Part shown: positions 44,309 through 56,104 of the stretch, in pieces
Numbering within the stretch: the first letter of the stretch is position 1
How the letters are laid out: the number at the start of each line of letters is the position of its first letter
Assembly: GCF_021917145.1 (NCBI RefSeq)
Contig: NC_061077.1
Location: 11,909,723-11,973,722 of the forward strand
Length of the DNA: 64,000 bases
From: Hypomesus transpacificus
Taxonomy: Eukaryota > Chordata > Actinopteri > Osmeriformes > Osmeridae
Direction of reading: 5' to 3'
Made by a program: the position numbers and the translations under genes
The notes under the pieces: generated by a model
Seen by the model: only the letters and a program-made list of their open reading frames with translations
Database searches by the model: none
Told to the model about the DNA's origin: nothing

Positions 44309-46049
44309 TGTCTTCTCTCACTTCAATCTCCTTCAGTCTGTCTATCCAGCTAACTGAATTACACCCCTGAAGACATGAAGCACTTCTAATGGAGGGGGAG
44401 GAATTTCCGTACGATCCAGTATCATTGATCCACTATTACAGTGTGTGTGTGTGTGTGTGTGCCTATGATTCTCACCTGCTCCATACACAACAGAGTACAC
44501 AATCCTCTTGGCCTGTTCTCTCTCCTCTGAGCTCACGTTCTTCTCCCCGACACCTTTCCTGGAGGAGAGAGGGAGGGAGGGACAGACAGAGATGAAGGGA
44601 AGTCATGTCTGTGATAACTAGAAGTCGTAGTCAAACGTCAGGGTGACACTTCTGCAAAGTGACATTCATCAAAAGGCTGACAAGTGAACTGACAGATCAG
44701 ATCAATGTTAAGCCAGCATAAGACACACACAAAACATCACAACTCAAAGAGTTGTGTTTTACTCACACGGTGTAAAATAGTCAAATGCTTATGCTTGTGA
44801 GGGGGGCTGGAGTCCCAGAGAGGATTGAGTGCCCCCTGCTGGTAAGAGTGTTTACCATGAGCTGAACTCAGGTGAGGGAGGAAGCAGGGAGGAAGTGAAG
44901 AGGTAGGGAGGAAGGAAGTACAGAAGGAAGGATGGAAAGGAGGGAGGAAGTATGGAAGTAAGGATGGAGGGAGGGGAAGAATCATTTAGCCAGGGAGCGG
45001 TGTTCAACATCAAAAATATTGATGTTGGGTGAAGATGGAAATCGTGAGGATGATGGTGCTGATGCTGAAGCTGTTGATGGTAACGATGAAGGTGAAGATG
45101 ATGGTGATGATGATGCTGATGGTGATGGTACTGATGGTGATGATGCTGATGGTAATGATGGTGATGATGCTGATGGTGATGATAGTGATGGTACTGATGG
45201 TGATGATGCTGATGGTACTGATGGTAATGATGGTGATGGTAATGATGGTGATGCTGATGGTGATGCTGATGATGGTGCTGATAATGATGGTGCTGATGGT
45301 AATGATGGTGATGCTGATGGTGATGCTGATGATGGTGCTGATAATGATGGTGCTGATGGTAATGATGATGATGCTGATGGTGATGCTGATGATGGTGCTG
45401 ATGATGATGGTGCTGATGGTAATGATGATGATGCTGATGGTGATGCTGATGATGGTGCTGATGTTGATGGTGCTGATGGTAATGATGGTGATGCTGATGG
45501 TGATGCTGATGGTGATGCTGGTGCTGATGATGATGATGCTGATGGTGATGCTGATGATGGTGCTGATGATGATGGTGCTGAAGGTAATGATGGTGATGCT
45601 GATGAAGGTAATGATGGTGATGCTGCTGATGGTAACGATGGTACTGATGGTGATGATAACGGTGGTGACAGCAGGGCTGGCGGAGGAGGGGGGGAGGGGG
45701 GGGGGGTCCTGAGAGCTGGCGAGACAGGCCGTCGTCATGACAACAGCACTGCGAGTGTTTTGAAGTGAGCCTGAGGCTTTAATAGTGTGGGACCAGTCTG
45801 CACTGTTTGGAGCAGACCCGACAGGAAGAGTTTTTTTGTGTGTGTATGTGTGCGTGACTTTTTGTTTGTTTCACTGTTTGTGTGTTAATTTGTGAATCTG
45901 TGTGTTGGTCTGTTTGTGAGTGTGTGTGTTCTCCCACCACTGCGAGGCCAGCATGGAGAACACGTCGGCCTGGGCGTCGCTGAAGATCCTCAGCAGCTCT
46001 GGGTCAGAGGACAGGTGGGCCAGCAGACGCAACTCCACCTGGCAGAAAT
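37599..46049 (-). CDS. poln: DNA polymerase nu, C-terminal eight exons (5' part missing)
   Basis: A-family polymerase related to bacterial Pol I and POLQ, implicated in translesion synthesis and crosslink or recombination-linked repair. Exons in transcript order: 46049-45938, 44558-44476, 40991-40860, 39199-39089, 38994-38916, 38243-38176, 37920-37859 and 37691-37599. Phases match throughout, giving the last 246 or so residues of a protein that is about 900 long in human. Motif A is [14 protein letters not shown] with the metal-binding Asp. Motif B (O helix) is [16 protein letters not shown]. Motif C is [11 protein letters not shown] with the second Asp. [10 protein letters not shown] and [20 protein letters not shown] are typical. 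All sites have GT-AG. The tail after [14 protein letters not shown] is short and lineage-specific. Upstream exons should lie at higher coordinates, but only a 2-kb minisatellite, about 900 bases of unrecognised sequence and then an assembly gap follow. Confidence 0.93.
37922..37954. repeat. (CA)n microsatellite at a poln acceptor
   Basis: About fifteen CA dinucleotides directly adjoin the acceptor of the penultimate poln exon (exon starts at 37920 on the minus strand). On the transcript it is a (TG)n run. Confidence 0.8.
38248..38750. repeat. GA-rich minisatellite in poln intron
   Basis: About 500 bases built from GAGGGAGGGGAAGAGA, GGGGGAGAGAGAGG and GGGATGAAGAGA modules, with longer blocks repeated (about 180-bp higher-order period). 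On the transcript strand it is a CT tract ending at the acceptor of the exon at 38243. Confidence 0.85.
40690..40858 (+). repeat. CA-rich tandem repeat (CACATAACCACCCAGACACA)n
   Basis: Four to five copies of a 28-36-bp unit made of CACATAACCACCCAGA and variable CA runs. It abuts the donor of the poln exon 40991-40860. Confidence 0.75.
40993..41521. repeat. G-rich minisatellite with TAGGGTTAG core
   Basis: About fifteen copies of a unit with core TCAAGAGGGTAGGGTTAGAC then CCTGG and a G run varying from about 5 to 18. The core contains the vertebrate telomere-like string TAGGGTTAG. It lies in a poln intron directly beside the exon starting at 40991. Confidence 0.92.
41857..41891 (+). repeat. 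(CA)n microsatellite
   Basis: About 17 uninterrupted CA units in a poln intron. Confidence 0.9.
42295..42366 (+). repeat. (CT)n microsatellite
   Basis: CT run with a few CCCT interruptions in a poln intron. Confidence 0.9.
43755..44090 (+). repeat. 48-bp CT-rich minisatellite
   Basis: Unit built from CTCCTCCTCATCTCTCTCCT, GTTTCTCTCCTCCT and GTCCCTGCT; about five good copies plus degenerate ones. Open frames rich in Ser/Leu/Pro are repeat artefacts. Confidence 0.85.
44198..44310 (+). repeat. (CT)n microsatellite
   Basis: About 110 bases of nearly pure CT in a poln intron. Confidence 0.9.
45028..45665 (+). repeat. (GATGGT/GATGCT)n trinucleotide-based satellite
   Basis: About 640 bases of imperfect GAT-GGT-GAT-GCT codon-like triplets with a 60-bp higher-order period visible at 45241-45480. 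Because stop triplets are rare in the pattern, long frames exist on both strands, but they carry no conserved domain and lie in a poln intron. Confidence 0.9.
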
Positions 46050-46053
46050 CTGA

Positions 46054-46282
46054 CACACACACACGTGCACGCGCACACACGCACAGATACATGCACACAC
46101 ATGCGCACACACACACGTGCACACACACACACAAATGTGCGCACACACACGTGCACATACACATGTGCACACACGTGCACACACGTGCACACACACGCGC
46201 ACACACACGCGCACACACACACGTGCACACACACGCGCAAACACACAGGTGCACCGCACACACACGCGCACACACACATACA
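46054..46282 (+). repeat. CACACGTGCA-type CA-rich array
   Basis: Mixed (CA)n with frequent CACGTG and CGCGCA units. It abuts the acceptor of the most 5' poln exon found (46049). Confidence 0.85.
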
Positions 46283-46422
46283 GAAGCCTCATTACCATCA
46301 TCATCTGCATCATAATATCAATACTGTGATCATTATTAGCAAGTTCTCCTCCTTGTATCTAAAATAGTGTGAGTGTTTGTATGTGTGTTTGTTTAACAGA
46401 GGATGCTCCAGAGGATGCTCCA

Positions 46423-48366
46423 GAGGATGGGAGAGGGGAAGGGAGAGAGGGATGGGAGAGGGGAAGGGAGAGAGGATGGGAGAGGGGAAGGGAGAGAGGA
46501 TGGGAGGAGGGCAAGGGAGAGAGGATGGGAGAGGGCAAGGGAGAGAAGATGGGAGAGGGGAAGGGAGAGAGGATGGGAGAGGGCAAGGGAGAGAGGATGG
46601 GAGAGGGGAAGGGAGAGAGGATGGGAGAGGGGAAGGGAGAGGGGATGGGAGAGGGGGAAGGGAGAGGGGATGGGAGAGGGGAAGGGAGAGAGGATGGGAG
46701 AGGGGGAAGGGAGAGGGGAAGGGAGAGGGGAAGGGAGAGGGGATGGGAGAGGGGAAGGGAGAGGGGATGGGAGAGGGGAAGGGAGAGGGGAAGGGAGAGG
46801 GGAAGGGAGAGGGGATGGGAGAGGGGAAGGGAGAGGGGATGGGAGAGGGGAAGGGAGAGGGGATGGGAGAGGGGAAGGGAGAGGGGATGGGAGAGGGGAA
46901 GGGAGAGAGGATGGGAGAGGGGAAGGGAGAGGGGAAGGGAGAGGGGAAGGGAGAGGGGATGGGAGAGGGGAAGGGAGAGAGGATGGGAGAGAGGATGGGA
47001 GAGGGGGAAGGGAGAGGGGATGGGAGAGGGGAGGGGAGGGAGAGAGGATGGGAGAGGGGAAGGCAGAGAGGATGGGAGAGGGGAAGGGAGAGAGGATGGG
47101 AGAGGGGAAGGGAGAGGGGATGGGAGAGGGGAAGGGAGAGGGGATGGGAGAGGGGAAGGGAGAGAGGATGGGAGAGGGGAAGGGAGAGGGGATGGGAGAG
47201 GGGAAGGGAGAGGGGGATGGGAGAGGGGAAGGGAGAGGGGATGGGAGAGGGGATGGGAGAGGGGAAGGGAGAGAGGATGGGAGAGGGGATGGGAGAGGGG
47301 ATGGGGAGAGGGGAAGGGAGAGGGGATGGGAGAGGGGAAGGGAGAGGGGATGGGAGAGGGGAAGGGAGAGGGGAAGGGAGAGGGGATGGGAGAGGGGAAG
47401 GGAGAGGGGAAGGGGAGAGGGGAAGGGAGAGGGGATGGGAGAGGGGAAGGGAGAGGGGATGGGAGAGGGGAAGGGAGAGGGGATGGGAGAGGGGATGGGA
47501 GAGGGGAAGGGAGAGAGGATGGGAGAGGGGATGGGAGAGGGGATGGGAGAGGGGAAGGGAGAGAGGGATGGGAGAGGGGAAGGGAGAGGGGATGGGAGAG
47601 GGGAAGGGAGAGGGGAAGGGAGAGGGGATGGGAGAGGGGAAGGGAGAGGGGAAGGGAGAGGGGAAGGGAGAGGAGGGATGGGAGAGGGGAAGGGAGAGGG
47701 GAAGGGAGAGGGGATGGGAGAGGGGAAGGGAGAGGGGATGGGAGAGGGGAAGGGAGAGGGGATGGGAGAGGGGAAGGGAGAGAGGATGGGAGAGGGGAAG
47801 GGAGAGGGGGAAGGGAGAGGGGAAGGGAGAGGGGATGGGAGAGGGGAAGGGAGAGAGGATGGGAAGAGAGGATGGGAGAGGGGAAGGGAGAGGGGATGGG
47901 AGAGGGGAAGGGAGAGAGGATGGGAGAGGGGAAGGCAGAGAGGATGGAGAGGGGAAGGGAGAGAGTATGGGAGGAGGGGAGGGGAGAGGGTATGGGAGAG
48001 GGGAAGGGAGAGGGGATGGGAGAGTGGAAGGAGAGGGGATGGGAGGGAGGGATGGGAGAGGGGGATGGGAGAGGGGAAGGGAGAGGGGATGGGAGAGGGG
48101 AAGGAGAGGGGATGGGAGAGGGGATGGGAGAGGGGAAGGGAGAGGGGATGGAGAGGGGAAGGGAGTGGGATGGGAGAGGGGAAGGGAGAGGGGAGGGAGA
48201 GGGGATGGGAGAGGGGAAGGGAGAGGGGGAAGGGTGAGGGGAAGGGAGAGGGGATGGGAGAGGGAAGGGAGAGGGGAAAGGAGAGGGGAAGGGAGAGGGG
48301 ATGGGAGAGGGATGGGAGAGGGGAAGGGAGAGGGGATGGGAGAGGGGAAGGGAGAGGGGATGGGAG
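46423..48366 (+). repeat. 2-kb 12-bp minisatellite (GGGAGAGGGGAA/T)n
   Basis: About 160 copies of a 12-bp unit, GGGAGAGGGGAA or GGGAGAGGGGAT, in irregular order with a few GAGA or GCAA variants. Plus strand is almost all purine apart from one T per variant unit. All three plus frames stay open for 600 residues or more; this is repeat-driven and not coding. Confidence 0.95.
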
Positions 48367-49302
48367 GAGAGTGTGATTTGGTGTGACACCATCGGTGGAT
48401 TGTAGATCATTTGATTTCAGAGTCTGGCTCCTAACGAGTTCTGATGGGAATATCAATGGAGGTCCTGCAGTGTGCCCCTCCACAACAAAGGGCACAGCTG
48501 TGACACTCTGAATCAAGGATAGGATCTGTCCTCAGGGCTGTTTAGGAAATCGTATTTCATACTTTTTCTACATGCTCACACACACACACATAGTGAAACA
48601 CACACACAGACACACACACACACACACACACTCTCAGATACACAGACATAGCGACATACACACACTCTTCAAAGACCAAAACAGTCCTAGTGGGACAGTG
48701 GCAGTCACTGCTGTCAGAATGACAGGTCTACAGTTTTCCTGTCACTCTAGTTCTGTTATCTCACAAACGCATTCCAACCAAATGTCCGACCACCAGGCCG
48801 ACCGTAGCCATGGCAATTTTCTCTGGCTTATTCCACCACAGTCCCATCATCCATCTCTCCTTCTCTCTCTCCCTCACCCTTCCTTCCCTCCATCCCATCC
48901 TCCGGCTTGGCCGCACTCCTAAATCAAAATGAAATCAAGTTTGAAAAAATTAAAGCTTAACAAATTCAACAACCCCCCATCCCTCCTCCTCCCCAACTGA
49001 AAACTCCAGAAAATTTACTTAGTAAAAAATTGTATATTTCTGTGCTGGGCTGTAGGCAGTGGTCCTGGGTTAGGTCATGGGGGAGGCCTGGTTAGTTTCA
49101 ATACCGCTGGTCGACCGTTCCTGGTGCTCGGATGGAGACCGTTTCTAAAGATATCTCCATCAATGTTTTATGACTCAGATCACGTCTCCCTCTGGGAGGA
49201 TCACGGGACCCCAGAACACATCTTTTCACAGGCTCAGGGAGGTGTTCGTGAGCTTGTGAGACCTGATACAAGAGGGTCCTAACATGCATGTGAGGGTCCT
49301 TG
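48367..49302. other. Unassigned sequence upstream of the known poln exons
   Basis: Unique sequence with a short CA stretch at 48580-48640. I searched the minus strand for poln residues expected just before motif A and found none. A 63-residue open frame at 49098-49289 has no recognisable family. Confidence 0.4.
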
Positions 49303-49402
49303 NNNNNNNNNNNNNNNNNNNNNNNNNNNNNNNNNNNNNNNNNNNNNNNNNNNNNNNNNNNNNNNNNNNNNNNNNNNNNNNNNNNNNNNNNNNNNNNNNN
49401 NN
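49303..49402. other. Assembly gap (100 N)
   Basis: Exactly 100 N, the conventional placeholder for a scaffold gap of unknown size. Sequence on either side is not necessarily this close in the genome. Confidence 0.99.
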
Positions 49403-51206
49403 TAATGTTTAATGCAACACTCTGGCTACAGGGCCCAGATCAGCTGCTTTAATTCAGCTTGATCCGTTCACCACTGAGCAAATACAGGCCCGTCAAAAAC
49501 AAAAATAAAGAAAATAGTCCTCAGGTGATGTAACGAGTAAGATGAACCTCACTTTGATTCTCACTGTGATGGTGACCCTTGTGTCTTCGGCCCCTGTCAG
49601 ATTGGTTATGGAGTTAACGATGCACGTTCTCAGTAGTCTACCTAATTATTTAGGGACAGTAAATATGGAGATATGGAAATCTTACATTAAAACGGATAAT
49701 TGCCAAACATAGCTCTGCCTTTCAAGGTTGTTTATGCTTGCCTAGGTTTATGCTTATGTTGCCCAGGATTGTTTAGATTGACCATTCTGACGATTCATGC
49801 TGAAAACTGCACAATCATCAGCCATGGATAGGATCAAACAGTCAGGTATTTGCATAGATTCACAGGTTTGTTTATACTAATTGCAAATGTAGCTCTAATC
49901 TGGGTTGAAACCTAGCTCTGTCAATCTAGCGATAATGAATGCAATAGACCAAGAAATAAGCCATGATGTGATTGGTCACATGATAGACGAGCTTAACTGG
50001 GAGACCTGCGACTGCGTCTGCTGTTTAACTGATGAGCGGATAATTGGAGGTCAATTGGCAGTTTAAGTTTGTCCATCTACACTTAGTAAAAACCAAAGAT
50101 GGCTGACTGACTGTGGATTCTGCTAGATGCCTGTTTAGAGCTGGCAAGGTTGTGGGTCATTTTGACCGTTTTATGAACAGAAGAAGACTCAGTGCAAGTT
50201 GTGTGCTCCCCTAGGCCATATGTTGGGTGGAGTGTTTGCAGTTCCATGATCTCTGGGAGTCCATATAGGCTTGGCAGAAGGGGCTGCATCCCTGCACTTC
50301 TCTAGTGAACGGGTATGTCCGCTATACAAACTAGCTAGTGTTCTGGGTGTCAACATGCCGCGAGCACGGCAGATGGACAAACGGACAGATGTGACAGACA
50401 GAAAGTTTACAACCCGAGCTCTCCATTAGACCCCATCTGTTTCTGGAGGTGCTTTTGTCCCTTCCTCTCTCTCTCTCTCTCTCTCTGCCTCTCCCTCTCT
50501 CCCTCCCTCTCTCCATCCCTCTCTCCCTCCCTCTCTCCATCCTTCTCTCCCTCTCTCCCTCCCTCTCTCCATCCCTCTCTCTGCCCTCCAACACACACCT
50601 CTCCTCCATCCCTGCATCCATCTCTACCCCTCTCCCTTGCTCCACATTCGTACACGTATATTTACATATTGTCCATCTACTGAACACAAACTGGAAAACG
50701 TCCTGAAACGTCATCTGGTTTTGCATTCACCTCCTGACTAAGTGATTCAGAGTCTCTCCCTCCCCTACACTCCCTCCATTCTACGAGCAGCGATGTAATC
50801 AAGCAATACGATGATGCTGATTGACCGTTAAATCCGTAATGAATGAGGGCAGGACGCTGCGATGGGTTGTTCCACCCAGCGGTCCTGACCCTGGAGGATG
50901 GGCGCCTGACCCCCGCCTCCCTCCCCTCTCCCTCCACACCGCGGAGCCACACCGCACTGCTTCTAGAAAGAGAGGGGGGGGGGGGGAAGTGTTGTGTCAA
51001 GTGGACGACGCACTCTTTTTCTCTAAACTGACTTGTACTCTCTCTCATATGCACACCTCTCCCTCTCTTTTCTATCTCTGTCTTTCTCTCTTCCTCCCTT
51101 CCTTCCTCCCCGCCCCCATGCATGGAGTGGCAACAGTACACACACACTGGTCGTGGCCACTGCTTCATATCTCTCTTTCTCACACTCTTTCCGACTTTTT
51201 ATTTCT

Positions 51207-51210
<4 letters not shown>

Positions 51211-51299
<89 letters not shown>

Positions 51300-51321
51300 C
51301 CTCCCTCCCTCCCTCCCTCTC
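51211..51321 (+). repeat. (CT)n/(CCCT)n microsatellite
   Basis: About 85 bases of CT followed by about 20 bases of CCCT units. Confidence 0.9.
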
Positions 51322-52339
51322 TCTCCGTTTCAAACCGCCCATCCGCGAACCCTCCTTCCTTCCCTGCCTTCTTTTTTTGTGCCCTCTTCCCCAAAAAGAC
51401 CCCCATCTGTCCCTCCACTCAGGCCCCATTGTGGCGCCTCAAAGCCGGGGCCACTTCCACAATGTGGTGGGCGTGAGGAGGGAGAGGGGTGGGCTGGGGG
51501 TTGAATTTGGGCAGGGTAAACACGGCAGCATCCAGATCCTATTAGAAGCTCTTTAACTCTGACACCCTAGTAGTCTCACAGGAGGTTGGGAGCCCTCGAC
51601 CCACCCCCTCTTCCCTCTCACACAATGTCACCTTTTATAACACCCCCCTCACGCGTATTAAGTCCGCAGATCTGCTCTCATTCTTCACCTCTCCCCCCCC
51701 TCACGGACCCCGAGTGTCTCTCTCCCTTTCTCTCTTGTCTGACTGGCTATTCTTCGATTTCTCTCTTTTCCTTTGGTGTGAGCTGTTTCACCTAAACACG
51801 CCGCCATCAAATACGGATGATAGTAATGAGAATATCTGGCCACAGTGCAGTTCCTTGTTAGACAGGTGGTAGTTTGTCTTTGCAAAATATGGGTGCTGTG
51901 TATCAGGTAGCGAACCTGTATTTTTGTTCATATGTCTCGAGAGAAATGTTGACCTCTTGTTCATCTTGAATGTAGTTTCATTCAAAGCATTAAACTGTTG
52001 AGACATGTGGCTTAGCACATGGCCTGGAGCCCGCAAGGTCATGTCATGGGAAATGATATCTTTTTAAATCAGGTTTTGTTTACTTTCATGAGCATGACCG
52101 CATGAAGATAACTGTCTTTCCCTTCCACCTTGGCCTGGCCCAGTCCTGACCCCCTCCTGCCTCCCCTGTTTTTACATCCTTTCTTTCTCCCTCTCTTTCT
52201 TTCCCTCCCCCATCTCTTCCTCCCTGTGTCTCCCCCTTCTTTCTCTTCCCAGCTGCTCCCCTCCCAAACATCTCAGTTTCATGCCACTCCACCTCTGTAA
52301 CTCACCACTTCTTTTTCTCTTTCTCTTTCTCTTTTTCTT

Positions 52340-52343
<4 letters not shown>

Positions 52344-52399
<56 letters not shown>
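52344..52399 (+). repeat. (GT)n microsatellite
   Basis: About 27 GT units preceded by a CTTTTT-rich stretch. Confidence 0.92.
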
Positions 52400-52401
<2 letters not shown>

Positions 52402-54626
52402 TTTGGCAACCCAGGAGGAGGATGGCAGTTTTAGGAGCAGCTTAAGCCAGAGGGATTAAATCACATACAGACACTGATTAAAGCCTTCCCAGTCTCCCAT
52501 GGACCCATTAATACAATCTTAATCACAATGCTTCATCCCTCCACCCAGCCCCTGTGGATCTAGACGCTTTCATTTCAGTGGGAGCTATCCTTGTTTGGTC
52601 AGTGGATTATGAGTCCCTTTGTTTGACCCCCAGACCGGGAGCCCCGTCTCCCACAGACGGACGTTGGATGCAGAGTTCATCCATGGTTGTCGCCGTTGAG
52701 TTAGACAGGTGGTTTCGGTTGTATTGGAGCTACGAATGAAATGTTGCAACGTCCCCCTTGAGAAATCCAACGCAGTGCACTTTCGAAGGAATTGACGTAA
52801 AAATGTTTGCGGCGAAAAGAAAGAGCTTTTCAAAGGGAGACTTTCTCAGGGGTGCTGACCTCGGGGCTTCAGACGTCTTCTACTTCCACTCGGTGTCTCA
52901 GTCACGTGACGTCTCACATATGACATACGACCTCTCTCAGGGGACCACCATGACTGCATTATAGAAAACTCCATATGTCCATATATTTAATCATTGGTAC
53001 AATTGTGTAAATAGTGTTGCAATGATTACAATCCATTTGTGTTTTTAGATTTTGGGGGGAAAGTCTAGTGTCTTGTGTCGTGTGTGTCTTTTCCCCTATC
53101 TTTATAATAATTGTAGGACAATTATATTGTGAAACAACAGCAAAACATATTCTGCTCCCCCAGAATGGGTTCTTCATAGCCTTTCTCAAAGGTTAGTCTA
53201 TTGTTGATCAGTTTGTATCCTTAAGGTTTGGCTGTTTTTTACAACAAAATACAAAGTCATCTTATTCACTTGATTTAAATGTATTGGACAATGGAGCATT
53301 ACAGCCATTTGTAAAGAGCAGAGCGCTACCCTGGGCCCTGACTGAGAATAGGAGTCTTTGAACATCCACTCTTCCCATATATGTCCATGGCACCCATCGT
53401 TTCAGACTTCCACCACGACACTTTATGTGGCTTAAAATCATCTCGACCAATTCAGTTGTTTTAGCGGGGTAATCCACTACTCCCGACCCCCCTCCCCACC
53501 TGCCGGCAACCCCCCCCCCTCACTCCAGCCCCCCCCCTCTCTCCAGCCCCTCCCCCCCCCTCCTTCCAGCCCCCCCATCCCTTCACAAGCGCAAAACAGG
53601 AGCGTGACAATGAGGGAGCACGCCAGCCACACTGCCAGACCCTCTCTCACTGACAGCCTAATGTCTGTGTGTGGAGCTATGTAGTCATTCCTGTGGGGGT
53701 GCTGACACAGAAGGGAGCAGAGGGCACACACGGGGGGGTTTGGGAGGGACCCCGTTCACCCCCCCCCCCCTTGCCCCCTCCACTCTCTCTCACTCTCCCT
53801 CTCCTTGTCTGTCTCTCCCCACCCGTTTCTCTCTCTTTCCCTGTTTCACTCAGCCTTTCAAAGTCTCTCGCCCCTCTCTCTTTCTCTCTCTCTCCCTCCC
53901 TCTCCAACTCTGTGCCCTTCGCTCCATCCAATTCAGCCCAGCTGTCCGTCAGCCCCCCCCCCCCCCCCCCCCCCCCCCGCAGTTCCTCCAGCTGTCTCTC
54001 CTCCCCAAACGAGAAGCCACGCAACAATGCAGGTCAGGGGTCAAGAGAAAGAACAGGCTGCACTTACAATAGGCCAGTGGCGCCCACTAAAACAATCATT
54101 CCCCTTTCCCCTCTACAAGCTTTTCTGCTCTGACTGGAAAAGACAACCCTGAGGAGAAGTGAATGAGGGACAACCCTGAGGAGAAGTGAATGAGGGGGAC
54201 TCACGTTTTTGGACAACAGCCTCCGCGGCGCCTTCCCCTCCTCTCTATTGAACCTCAAAACACACTCGCACTCGGTCAGTCACTCTCATCACTCCATCTT
54301 TGCACTCTGGCACTCGACTCTTTGTGAATCTCAACAACCATGGTGTTCTTGAGTATCAACACAGTCACCTTACAAATCCTTAATTTTCTAGTCAAAGGTA
54401 GACTTTTGTTTGTGGTTAAATGATATAAATGAGTTGGTGCCGTTTTTCATGTCACAGAGGAAAACGCTGGTGTCAAAAAATATTTTTTGTACAATTGGCG
54501 CAAGTAAACATAAGACATGTTTACAATGTTAGGGTTGAATAATGTCAAAGTTAAATGTAAAAGTAACATGGTGTTAACAGTGAATCATCTTTGAAACTTA
54601 TTTTTTTGCTCGAAGTTGATGGGAAC

Positions 54627-54749
<123 letters not shown>

Positions 54750-55355
54750 GAGGGAAAGAGAAAGAGAAAGGCCTTGATGACATATTCACCTGTTCCCTAG
54801 TTGTGCTTTCCCATGGCCCACAGTGCCCTGCCTGTCGTGCCAGAGGGGCTGTCACATGGGTCTGAATGACATCACATAAGCACACACACACACACTCACA
54901 CACACACACACACACACACACAGCCTGCAAAATATCTAGAATGGTACCCAGTATTCCAGATGGTTTCATTAAGGTATTCTCTCAGAGTTTTCATGCTTAC
55001 AGTGATAATTGTAGTATTAAGGTATAGTTGATAGTTGTGATTTTAGTACTACCACAGAATGACTCACTTCACTTGTTGTAAGTTATTCAATTGTTGGATT
55101 AGACCATTTCGATTTTCGATAGTTGGATAGACAAAGGATGAGCGTAAACAGATAATTCTCCATATCTGTGTTTTGATTACAAGTTAAGACCGTAATATTG
55201 TAATAACACTGTCCTCTGAAGGGCAACATGGACTGTATGGTCGGATAAAGTATCCAGTCAGTGTTATCCTTTGCTATTTTTGGCAGAGAGAAAAGACAAT
55301 TGAATAGCCGAATGACCAATGTGTTACTATGGAAATAGTATATAATATAAGAATA

Positions 55356-55361
55356 TTTATT
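55356..55361 (-). promoter_or_regulatory. neurod4: Candidate poly(A) signal of neurod4
   Basis: AATAAA on the minus strand about 745 bases after the neurod4 stop; the sequence between is AT-rich and unique, as expected for a 3' UTR. Confidence 0.4.
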
Positions 55362-56104
55362 CAATTAAGTGCGAAATAGCAAAATATTTACAAAAACAGT
55401 GACAACGTGGTGAATGACACATACCTGAAGGACCTCTAATAGATCATTTAAGTCCTTCATTGGTACAGACAGTTTAACAGAAACAGTGCTGAGAAAATGC
55501 CAAAAAGAACAAAGACAAAATAGTTATCAAAATAAATATTAAATACAGATATAAATAAATGCATTTCTGTTCATATGGCGTAAATAACCTTGGCTATAGG
55601 TTTCAGTGCAGAATTTGTATCTCAATTGGACAACATTTGATCATTGTTTGTATCTCTCCATAGACTGGCATCGACTCCATGCAAGCTATTTTACAGTTAG
55701 TGAAAATCCCTGCTCACAGACTGCAGATAAGCACTGCTTATATCTGGATAATGAATTTGGTAAACAAATATTTCTATATCTGGTAATAATTCAAAAGGGA
55801 CATGCCCAGAAATGACAATGCAAATTGTGTCAGCATAAACAATTACCAAAAAACTAAATAAATTAATAAACAATACAGTTGCATCAGTATCTCTTAAGTA
55901 GTGTCATCGTATTCAGGTAGGATGAGTTGAGGTGATGTGTCTCATGTCTTCTCTATTCCTCCCCCATGCTCTCTCCTCCAGTATAGTACAGTGTAAATGC
56001 AAACCATTGTCTCTACACAGTTGTCCACATGGGCCTGTTCCCTGCCTGCCAGCAGTGTTTCTGGACCTGGGTTCGTGCGACTAAACACCCAGGCCAACTT
56101 GGCC

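Noticed and set aside
45010..45768. Asp/Gly/Ala-rich frame of about 249 residues and its antisense Ile/Thr/Ser frame
   Set aside because: Product of a GAT-based satellite within a poln intron; no conserved domain and simultaneous openness on both strands.
46359..48516. Open frames of more than 600 residues on both strands (Pro/Ser/Leu-rich or Gly/Glu/Arg-rich)
   Set aside because: They are translations of a 12-bp minisatellite whose unit is a multiple of three and lacks stops; no start context, no domain, and all frames are equally open.
49098..49289. 63-residue minus-strand frame as a missing poln exon
   Set aside because: Its sequence does not resemble any part of an A-family polymerase that I know, and its ends do not show convincing splice sites in phase.
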